NCBI GenBank assembly: GCA_037833965.1
Contig: AP031351.1
Coordinates: forward strand, 1,996,501-2,060,500
Direction of reading: 5' to 3'
Length of the DNA: 64,000 nt
From: Marchantia polymorpha subsp. ruderalis
Taxonomy: Eukaryota; Streptophyta; Marchantiopsida; Marchantiales; Marchantiaceae
In this document: positions 47,216 through 56,400 of the stretch, in pieces
Layout: every line of letters begins with the position of its first letter
How positions within the stretch are numbered: position 1 is the first letter of the stretch
Made by a program: the position numbers and the translations under genes
The notes under the pieces: generated by a model
Database searches by the model: none
The model's input: only the letters and a program-made list of their open reading frames with translations
What the model was told of the DNA's origin: nothing

Positions 47216-47957
47216 GGGTATTGTTAAATTCACCCCAAGTTGTTAAATTTCATCCCTTCGCGGCAGTTGTTGGATACAAGGCAGTTGTCATGGATACAAG
47301 ACATGTCAAAATGTAAAATTCCTTCTCGTCGTGTCTAGTATAGGTTCCGGCCTCTCTTTCTCGTTTTTTTTCCCTCCTATGAAGCTGCTGTCAGTGGTGA
47401 TCCTTGATATGCATATGGAGGAAACACCGGAATCTGCTGCCGCTGCTGCGGAACTTGAACACGCACTGGACCGGCTAAACCAGAAGATCATATTCCAAGC
47501 CCTTCTCTTCTACCTCCCACTAGAGAGATTAATACTTTAAAAACACCACCTACTATGCATTTAAAGGTTTTCCTAAAGATCTTGAGGCGCTTTCAGCTTC
47601 TGGTTCTTATCTGGGCATCCTTGCCAGCAAAGTCCTAACTGCTCATGGTGCCAATAAAACCGGTCGTGTACGCTACTGCCTTGTTCCCAATGCGGTTCTG
47701 GACAACAGTCGCACGCACTAAAAGGAAACCCGCAAGGTATCCATCCAGTCCATCCCCACAACCGTATCGCGAACAAAAACGTTCCTCTGTCTCCTCCTTG
47801 TTGCCATGACAACTGCCGCGAAACCCGCAAGGTACCCACCCAGTTCATCACGACAACCGTATCGCCAACAAAAATGTTCCTCTATTTCCTTGTTGCCATG
47901 ACAACTGCCGCGACGCAGGGTGAATTTAACAACTCGGGGTTGGATTTAATAATCCCC
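47216..47957. mobile_element. 742-bp TIR element with 8-bp target duplication
   Basis: The left end (GGGTATTGTTAAATTCACCC, then GTTGTTAAATT and CGCGGCAGTTGT) is matched by the reverse complement of the right end over about 60 bp with scattered mismatches. The flanks are TTGTCAAA (47208-47215) and TTCTCAAA (47958-47965), one mismatch. An internal tandem duplication of about 100 bp (47722-47920; units share CCCGCAAGGTA and CATGACAACTGCCGCG) includes the inner part of the right TIR. A short frame (47331-47540) with EETPESAAAAAELEHALDRL is unrecognised. The 8-bp duplication favours hAT-like, but the termini do not settle it. Confidence 0.7.
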
Positions 47958-48250
47958 TTCTCAAATACAAGATTATGATGGGACTGTTGGTAGGAGTAAT
48001 CTCTCGTCATAAATTATGACAAACCACAAATTGGAAAAACTCTAACTAATTTGCAATTCATCAAAATCATTCAGATAGAATTTGGCAAAAGCAAAGATTA
48101 AGGTAGAAGTCATAACTTACCTCGTCACCCAGACGCTATACCAGGATATTCTTCAAGATCGAGATACCATAAATTGAAAGTTAGCTTGATCCTAATAGAT
48201 ATTTGCTAGTTAGTTGCTACCTAATCAGGCAATAATGCTAATTTATACAA

Positions 48251-48615
48251 GGGGGTTGATCCTTCCATCCTGCTGATTTGCTTTTCCCACCCTCCCCCTT
48301 TCCCGACACCTTTCTACGTTTCCCCTGCGGCTACCTGCCTCCCTGACGCCTCGCCCTGGCCCAGCTTCTACGATGGGAAGGGTGGGAAAAGATTGGTGGT
48401 GACGCTATAGAGATGAGTGGCAGCATGCTGTACGCACGCAGCCTTCAAGGCATGGACATAGTCGTAAGTAGCCTCGGGAGGGGGATCATGGCGTGGCGGT
48501 ACAAGGAATCGGGGGAATTAGAAAGACGGAGGTGGTGAGAATAAAAGGGAGGGGCTGAGATAAGGGGGTGGGAGGGAGGGAAAAGCAAATCAGCAGGGTG
48601 TAGGGATCAGCCCCC
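48251..48615. mobile_element. 365-bp Mutator-type MITE with perfect 9-bp target duplication
   Basis: TTTATACAA occurs directly before (48242-48250) and after (48616-48624) the element. The termini start GGGGGTTGATCCTTCCATCC on the left and, reverse-complemented, GGGGGCTGATCCCTACACCC on the right, continuing together through TGCTGATTTGCTTTTCCC to about 50 bp. Long TIRs and a 9-bp duplication are the Mutator/MULE signature. The element is non-coding and looks relatively young. Confidence 0.9.
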
Positions 48616-48966
48616 TTTATACAAACATCAAACGCCGTCTCCAAATCATCAAATCAAGTGGAAACATGACTCCCTTTAACCTCGTTTCTTGCATGAATTA
48701 ATGATCACACCTCCTCCTTCGTTAAGTACACAGACAACCTGAAGTCATTCTAAGATTCCCCTTGAGGAACTACATCCAGGTTTCCACTGATAGTTCCTCC
48801 TTCACACTCTTATCGTCAGTAAAGAAACGTAATTAAGAATAGGAAGAGAATATGGAATGTCGTATACCTAGTTTAAAAAAAAGTATAATACAAATCAATA
48901 AATTAAGTATTCGGCAGGTATATTTAGATTTTTCGTCATTGAAGAAGCGCTATACATGTGACAGGT

Positions 48967-49155
48967 TTGCAGTCCAAGTCGAAATTCTCTCTCAAGTAGC
49001 CCTGGTAGAACATACCTCTGATTGGAATTAGACGTCGGCTTACCCGGATACACTCCTAGTTTGCAGTCCAAGTCGAAATTCTGTCTCAAGTAGCCCTGGT
49101 AGAACATACCTCTGATTGGAATTAGACGTCGGCTTACCCGGATACACTCCTAGCT
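48967..49155 (+). repeat. Tandem duplication, 94-bp unit x2
   Basis: Units starting TTGCAGTCCAAGTCGAAATT and ending ATACACTCCTAG differ at very few positions. No gene function is apparent. Confidence 0.92.
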
Positions 49156-49784
49156 TGTCCACTCAAAACTGGCTCAATGTACAATCTGCGTTCCATCAGT
49201 GCACACAACCGAACACACACCAATTCTAAATCTAATTTGATTTTTTTTTTAATAATGATAGGTAGGATGACCACAGGCTGTATTTAATACTAATTGGGAC
49301 ATTCATAAGCGAGAAACAAATATGAAAATTAGGACAACTTCCATAAATTGGACAGTGAGTCTAAGATGAGAAACTTTTCTCATGAATCTACATTTCTATT
49401 GTCCTCCCCTACATCTCTCTTCCGACAAGACATTAGCCTTCCCTCTTCCCTTTCCATCCTTCTGCTTCAACCACTAACGTGACCTACAATAAATTATCAG
49501 CACTTCACGACGAAGTGAGTCATTTTTGTACCTACGGAGTCAAACTATCTATATACAAAAAATCACCAATGAGGTGAATATATGAAACAAAAATCCTATC
49601 AGTTCGTCATAGTATCCTCAGCATTTTGTGAGAGGTCTCTAGACGAAGTATTCAACGAAACCTGCAAAACCTTGCTATCCTTTTGGTATTACCCAAATCA
49701 GTATTTGGTTGGGTAATTACTGCATATAAATATTTCCCTTCCTCACCTTAGATCGACAAGATGATGGCCAACACGGTTGATATC
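49156..49784. other. Presumed 3' flank of the MBD/PHD gene
   Basis: No separate gene is visible. The part next to 49785 is probably the 3' untranslated region of the minus-strand gene. I could not identify a convincing poly(A) signal. Confidence 0.4.
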
Positions 49785-52700
49785 CTATAGAGTCTGCGCA
49801 CCCCTAGTTCGACAAAAGGGACATATCCAATCCACAGGGACTTCATGCAAAACTGGACTTAGACAACCTTGATGAAACTCCTTTTCACACCAATCGCATA
49901 TAAGGTGTCTGGGTTGGTCATCATCTTTGCGGCACACGGGACATGCTTCATTCCCTACGTCCATCGACGGTGTTTTTTCACTAAGCTGTTTCCAAATGGT
50001 TTCTATCCCCACAGATACTTCATTGATATCATTGATAATCCTCTGACCTTCCCCTATCTTTTGTTCTAATAGACCATGATTGAATAGAGAGCCTGAATGT
50101 AAGGAAAGCACAGGAGGTGACGATTTGGCTTGTGGCACATCAGTAAAACCAGTAGGACCGAAGTTCACCTCCAAAGGGCTCTGGAAGCCCGTGTTGGCCT
50201 CTCGGTCTCCTGCCTGCAAAAGAAACAACGCATGCCGGTTACACACAGACCCCGAGACGTAAGGATCTAAAGCAAAGAATTATTTGTTCTATGTGTTAGA
50301 ATACTGTTATACTCTCTATTCCTTGCTGTCTCTTCTTGGTGTACTTATAGTTAGGACGGTAGACTACAGCTGTGATGTAACGGCCACCGTAACCGTTACC
50401 CACCACGGAGGTGTGTCCCTCTCATAATTTCCTTTGTCAGCTCGGATTGGGTATTTAAACCCAATTCGGGACCTGTGTTTAATCAACAACTCAGAATGGG
50501 TCGACACAGATTCTGTGTCGACCCATTCTTGCATTGCTCTCTAGGACCTTTTCTAATACATTAAATCAACCACTTTCATAATGCGATTTCCTTGCTTCAT
50601 TCTTAGATAGCAAATTCAACGCTCTTAGTAACCAGTATACAAGCTCCTTACCCAACTAGGATATACCACCGTAATGACAAACATTATTCTTGAATAAAAA
50701 TAACGGATAAAGCAAAAAAATATTTGTTCTATCACATCGAATCAACCCCTTTAATAGTGCGATTTCCTTGCTTCAAGTTTCTGTATTTTTAGATAGTAAA
50801 TTCAACGCTCTTAGTACCAGTATCCAAGCTCCTTACCCAACTAGGATATACCACCGTGATGACAAACATTATTCTTTAACAAGAGAACGGATAATATGTA
50901 ACAAGAGTTGAAGAACTAACCCACTAACATATACCACCATAATGACAAACATTATTCTTGAATAAGAACAACGCAGATGATGGAACGGCAATTGGAGAAC
51001 TTCTGAAGAGAAGTTGTTTTATTAATCTTAGATGACAGAAGTAGAAGCTTTTCAAGCTCTACATACACCAGAACTCCCCCACTGTTACTTTAGACAAAAG
51101 AGTCTTGGTGTATTATCTAGAACGATTACAGGGTATTGCGTCAGCAAAAGCATCGAGCACCCTGACAATCAACTGGACGTCAATTTGCGACTTCAACTAA
51201 TGCAGCCATATATCCATCCATGGTTCATTTCAACCATGCTGAGATGTGCTAGTAATATCATCTTCGCACATCCAGTTTTTGCCAATAAAAGACACGGGAG
51301 TAGACGCAATTCTCCACAGCCCTCGCTTAAGCTTGGCGAGAAGGGGATCAGTCTCGAAGTAATCGAGAGCGTCTGCCTGCAAGAGAGACTGGTTCCCTGT
51401 ACCCACTATATACATAAAAGAAACATTTCGAAGGCAGTAAATAATCAGCATGCTGACGCTATGACCTCAATACTGAATGAGAGAATGGAGAAGACTACTT
51501 CCAACGAGGGAGTTATGCTTTCACCACACACTTTCATGATAGACATAAATTATGGCAGCCATACACATGCTTCACAAATGCAACGACTAACCCCCCAATA
51601 TAAGACTATCCCTCCGTATCTAAGGATGTGAAAATTTCACAATCGGTGATCAAATATCACCTTCAGAACATCATTTGGAGCCGAGAAGTCCTGTTTTGCG
51701 ACTAAAGCGATATCTCTTAAGTTAGTGACAATCCAAAGTTACGTGATGCGAGCTTTGATAAAGAGTGATTCTCAATCTACAATTTCGCGGTGGCCTATAC
51801 TACATGAAAGTGAAGATCTAGAGACCAGCATATTTCATAAGACATATTGGTGACCCTATCAGACAAAAGAAGGGCCTTCTGGGGCTAAGTACCTCTTCTT
51901 TTGTACACGGGGCAAGAGGTCTGGTGGTTGCTTCTTCCCGACATGGCACTGATTCATGATTGGCACCTTCTGGTGGTAAAGAGTCGTCCAGCAACTTCCA
52001 AAACACACTTTTTGTAACATGCTGCTTGGCACATGCAGTGTGATTGACTTCAACTCCGTTACTGCCACTAACTAGCTCCCTTACACTGGGCTTCGGCTCC
52101 TCCACCATCCTGCTATTAAGCATATCAGACTCAAGGTCGTGTAGGGAACTGGATGTTGGACCTTTCTTTCTCTTATTGGAATGGATGCTCAAATGGCCCC
52201 AATACTTGGACTGATGATGGAAAATCTTATGACAGACGTCGCACTCATACACACCATCTGGAACAGGTAGGCTCCTGGGACACTTTAAACTCCTCGGGGC
52301 CGTATGTACCATCTCTCCCTTCTTATTCGAGTGCGAGCTCAAATGGCCCCAAAACTTAGATTGATGATGGAAAATCTTATGACAAGTCTTGCACTCAAAG
52401 ACACCTGAAATCTTCCCTGGAGCCACGTCTTCTAATTCTCCCTTGACTCTCTCCAACATGTTGGGCACGCTGATACCAGCTGATCTCACTGATTGGGTGG
52501 ACGAGTTAGATGTCTCCTTCAGTATGGACGGTTGGTCTGAATCCCATGCTTCAACGCTCCTATGGACGTCAGATAGTAGACCTAGGACAATGTTAGACAT
52601 CTCAGCCGGGCGTTCTACTCCCACTGGATTTGACGTCTGAGCTGGTACACGAGTGAGGTCGAGGGTTTCTCTAGCCACGTAGGTATGACCCATTTTCAGA

Positions 52701-55013
52701 CGATGGTTCAGCAGCAACGATATGGAACTGAATTTCTTTCCGCAAACCTCACACCTCAAATATTTCAGATGCTTCGATCTTCTCAAGTGCCTGCGCAGTT
52801 TTATCTGGGTTGGGAAAGTTATGCCACACAGATGACAGATGGGCCCTTTCTCAGGGTCGAGAGGCTGATGGCGGGGGCAATCTGCACCAATAATATTCAG
52901 ATGATCAGATTGGCCTCCGCCAGCAGGTTCTTTCTCTAAGGATTCCTCAGGGGACTCCCTCAGCCTTTGACTGCCATCCACCTCTTCAGCTGACTGGCAT
53001 TCAATCGGCTTCGTCTTACTGCAATGCACGCTACTGTCAATCGGAGCTTCGGGTTTCAGGTTCGCGGCAGAGTCCGAAAGCTGTCTACTACCTTCCCCAT
53101 CTGCCCCACATGTTGAAGGATCCGTCTTGATCGTTACCTGCCCTCCAAATGCCTGTGTGCTGATTGCCATTTCATCTGCTTTGCAGGCGACTCTGAGAAA
53201 CTTATCTACATGATCTCCTGGGGTATGAGAGTTGCCAATGCTAGCATCACAAACTCGGCGCTCCAAGGTTTGCAAGTCTTGCTCGAGACTGCGCTCCAAA
53301 AATTGCAGGTCTCCTGCCGTCTGCGCCTCAAAGAATAGCTGAGGCACGTACGGTTGACCGTCCTGAGATTCCATGAGTGCTACCAGGGAGGTGCCGTTGG
53401 TGAAAGGCTGATCACGATCAGAACACACGGCATCGTGACTCGTTTCTCCATCCGCGGTCAGGGTCTTCGGTCCACAAGCATCTTCTTGGAGAGGCGATGG
53501 ATGTGGCAACCCTTTGAAACAAGGATCTTTCCCAACTGTGGATATCAGATACGCAGCCGCTTCTCTGTAAGAAGTCCATATTCTACCTTCCGGACTACAA
53601 AAACCATCCATGTTTTACGACAAAGAAAAAGTTAGTGCTGCGTTTCGTTCGGATTTAGTATGGACCTTTCATTTCGCAAAACCTACAGCCACTACGTCTG
53701 AAACGGCGCATCGACATGCACGAACAAACCACGTTAACTGTTGATTCTTGTGCCTCTTATCTACATGAAAATGACAACGAAAGCGACGGTAGGACGGATC
53801 AGTGTCCTGTCGGCCCTTGTATTCAGCACAAAGGGGCAAAAACCGACCTTCTCCAATCTCGATAGTCAAAATAAGCTCGCCCATCCTTGGTATGCCGTAA
53901 TCCCACCAACACTGTCCAACCTTTGGGAAAGCCGGTAGCATCGACTATCTTCCGTTTCATCTGGCTCGATGACCACTTCCCTTTCATCTTCGTGAGAGTG
54001 TCCATCAACTCTTCCTCTCCAAAATACATTCTACCACCGTCGTCCTTTTGGTCAATTTCGCCATGCCGGCCGATGACAGCACCTCTTTCACCTCGTCGTT
54101 TAGTACCTCTACCCTCCACGACCCCAGAGCCGACAGCATAATTCGTGTTGGCTCTTCTCTTTCTTGTCCTTCTACCCAACTCTTCTTCGTATTCCTCTTC
54201 TACTAGATTATCAATTTCTTGCTTCTGTTTCTTCCTAGAATTATCGATTGATCCATTCGGCTTAAGGTCTTCATTAGACACTTCGTTCGGGACTAGCTTC
54301 TTTGGTCTACCCCTCTTTGCGCTACCAGTGGCCCTGGTACCTTTCCCTCCCGAATCGGTCCATAGGGAGTCATCACTACTATCTGACGCAGCCGAAGAAG
54401 GTCTATTTCTGCGAATCCAAGATACTTTCCGGCCTCCACTGCTTTGGCCGCGTGCTTCGTTACTGACTCGGGGCCTGCCCCTGAAGCCTTGGTGGGCTGA
54501 GTCCATTAAGCGAAGCCTTCCTTTCCTCTCCACAATGACCCTCGCCACAGCCTTCGCGCTCCGGGTCTTTTCAGCTACATTCACCTTGCGCTGCTGCTTT
54601 TTGCGAAGACGTCCCCTGCTCCGAGCAGGTTCGTATTCCTCCTCATTCCCGGTATCATCCGCATTATCGGGCACCGAATTCCAATGCCTACTGGCGAAAC
54701 ACTTGCCGTAAGTCTGCCTGCGACTCCCGGCACTCTCATTAAAAATTCGCCTATCTATCTTGGGAATCACTAGATTTTGAAAACTGGCCTCCGGAAAGTG
54801 CCCGGAGAACTGAGCCAAGAGTCGAAGCTCATCCTGGTCGAACTCGTCCAGACGAATAATTGGAAGGGAGATAAAATCAAGGTAACTAGTCTCAGCCTGT
54901 TGTTCTTCATGCTTAACGGTGGCAGCCGCAGAAGCAGCAGCGGCAGCGGCAGCAGCAGCAGCAGCAGCCATGCTTCTTGTATTCTCCCTCATTCTGCCCT
55001 TCTGCTCGCTCAC
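49785..55013 (-). CDS. Multidomain chromatin protein: AT-hooks, MBD-like domain, four C2H2 fingers, PHD finger
   Basis: Major exons (minus) are 53848-55013, 51893-53594 and 49785-50213, which alone join in frame to 1098 residues. Small likely exons lie between the last two. The start at 55013 (MSEQKGRMRENTRS) precedes a poly-Ala run. Exon 1 carries basic regions with AT-hook-like cores (FRGRPRVSN, KRGRPKKLVP). Residues about 359-407 form an MBD-like fold (GFPKGWTV, DGRAYFDY, then across the intron SPEGRIWTSYREAAAYL). C2H2 fingers lie near 641-664, 667-690, 787-808 and 837-858; the last two share the unusual CHKIFHHQSK(F/Y)WGHLS. The last exon ends with a C4HC3 PHD finger (CPVC, CDWC, FHQGC, CPFC). 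A nuclear DNA/histone reader role is inferred from the domains. Whether the MBD binds methyl-CpG cannot be told. I do not recognise a named orthologue. Confidence 0.87.
50294..50560. mobile_element. Solo-LTR-like insertion (267 bp)
   Basis: The sequence begins TGTTAGAATAC and ends TTTTCTAATACA, near-inverted TG...CA ends of the kind seen in copia LTRs. It interrupts the first copy of the intronic repeat; the second copy provides a close proxy for the empty site. A clear 5-bp target duplication is not visible, so this is tentative. Confidence 0.5.
50493..50529. repeat. Perfect 18-bp-arm palindrome
   Basis: AGAATGGGTCGACACAGA and its exact reverse complement are separated by a single T. A second, smaller inverted repeat (ATTGGGT, ATTTAA, ACCCAAT) lies just upstream near 50447-50467. 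Both are within the LTR-like insertion. Confidence 0.92.
51235..51376 (-). other. Probable internal exon of the MBD/PHD gene
   Basis: After a good acceptor (CTCTCTTGCAG), the minus strand encodes ADALDYFETDPLLAKLKRGL and then WRIASTPVSFIGKNWMCEDD before a GT. The amino-acid make-up is gene-like and the acceptor is phase 0, fitting the donor at 51893. A 30-base in-frame mini-exon (51661-51690, DFSAPNDVLK) with AG/GT borders could precede it, and 51130-51161 could follow and restore phase 0 to the PHD exon, though its donor is weak. Confidence 0.5.
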
Positions 55014-56400
55014 ATGACAACCCTTTTCATCACCACCGCCGGCTCCCAGGCATCGGCAATTACCCTCGCTCGCTCGCGATCACCTGCGCGGCCCGGCGCC
55101 TGCATCCTGCGCCCTCGGCAATCCATTCCCCCGCCTTTTCTCCACCCTCTGCCGAGCATTTGCCCGCCTCTGTTCGTCCATGGTGACACCACCACCCACA
55201 CCCCCACCACAACAACAACAACAACCGACCCCCCGACTCTCACAGACGGGTCAAACAAGCTCGCCTCCCCATCCTCGTCGTCGCGTGCCTCCAGCCTGCA
55301 CCACCACCACCATCGGGCCTCAGACGGGACAGACCGATAGCCGCAGCAGCAGCAGCAGCAGAAGCAGAAGATGGGGCGCGACCGTCTTTTCTGTCCCTCT
55401 TTCTCGAAAGTCTCCGCCCTCCTCTCCCTCGGACCCTCTCTCGGACTCTCGGACGAGCGGCGCCCCTCCCCGCGCTGCTCGTGCTTCGACCTTTCCGTTC
55501 CACCTCACCCCCTGCACCCCACCCCGCCCCGCCCCGCCCAGTCTCCGTCCGTCCATCCGTCCTCCGTCCTTCATTCCTCTCTCGCCCAATCTCCCGTCTC
55601 ACTCGCGCACGTCCGGCCGTCCAGCCGTCCAACGAATCGGCCGTCCGCCTCGCGCCGGACCCAACGGCCGTCACAGCTACCGGCGCAGGACTCGAACCAG
55701 GGGGCCATCTTTCGGCTTTAAATATTCGGGAAATTTTCGAGAATTTACGGGAAATTTTCGGTTTGAGATTGGGTGCGTGCGTGTGTACGTGAGTGAGTGA
55801 GTGCGTGCGTGAGAGTTGAGACTGGGCGGGGATTTTACTACTTACTACAACCGAGCGGGGGGTCGTAAATAATTGGGCTGCTTTTGTTTAAGGCTGTGTA
55901 ACCGCTTGGGCCCGATTTCAGGTCAAGAAACACTTTTCTGCTGCATATTAATGCGTACCGACGCGAGCAGTTTCGACCTTTTTGGTTGCGTTTATAATCC
56001 CGGCCCGGATCGCGGGATTGTATTATTTCTGAATTAATTATTATTTCCTCACATCTGCAGACTCGATCATCGCCCTAGCACGTCGTCGTACGCAAGGAAG
56101 GAAGTAAGTAGTGTACTTGATTCAAGTAAGTAAGCAAAGTGCTTGACTTACTTGTATAGCAGTGCGTCGGACTTTAGTCCGAAGTTTTGTTTTGTCTTCT
56201 GGCAGCGGCACCGACCGTCCAGTCAGAGCTCAGGCCAGCACGGCATTTATCCCGAGTCGCGCTCCGGAAAGAGCCGAGATCGTCTCCGCTAAAATAGACG
56301 AGTGTCGACGTAGCCAGCTCTAAAGTTAGCTTCCGTTCAGCTGACCGACGTAGTGCTCTCGAAATTCCGGGGGCGGTAGATCGGATCAGGGGTCACGCTG
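55014..56400. other. GC-rich upstream region of the MBD/PHD gene
   Basis: Strongly GC- and C-rich to about 55700, then mixed. The low-complexity open frames on both strands (for example 55180-55800 plus) are Pro/Ser/Thr/Arg runs caused by composition. It probably contains the promoter and 5' leader. No individual element is certain. Confidence 0.45.

Larger units (their letters stand above)
50270..50965 (+). repeat. Tandem segmental repeat in the MBD/PHD gene intron
   Basis: A unit containing TATTTGTTCTAT, ATCAACC(A/C)C, GCGATTTCCTTGCTTCA, AATTCAACGCTCTTAGTA, CAAGCTCCTTACCCAACTAG and ATATACCACCGT(A/G)ATGACA occurs twice (about 50282-50715 and 50725-50890). A partial third copy lies at 50925-50965. 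The first copy is interrupted by the LTR-like insertion at 50294-50560. Confidence 0.8.

Noticed and set aside
51032..51631. 199-codon open frame on the plus strand
   Set aside because: It lies antisense to probable exons and intron of the MBD/PHD gene, has no family resemblance, and the minus strand there shows better splice-bordered coding blocks.
54145..54711. 188-codon plus-strand frame
   Set aside because: Shadow of exon 1 of the MBD/PHD gene; its Leu/Ser/Phe-rich composition is the complement of the Lys/Arg/Glu-rich sense protein.
55180..55800. 206-codon Pro/Ser/Thr/Arg-rich frame
   Set aside because: Generated by C-rich low-complexity DNA upstream of the MBD/PHD gene; all frames on both strands are open for compositional reasons.
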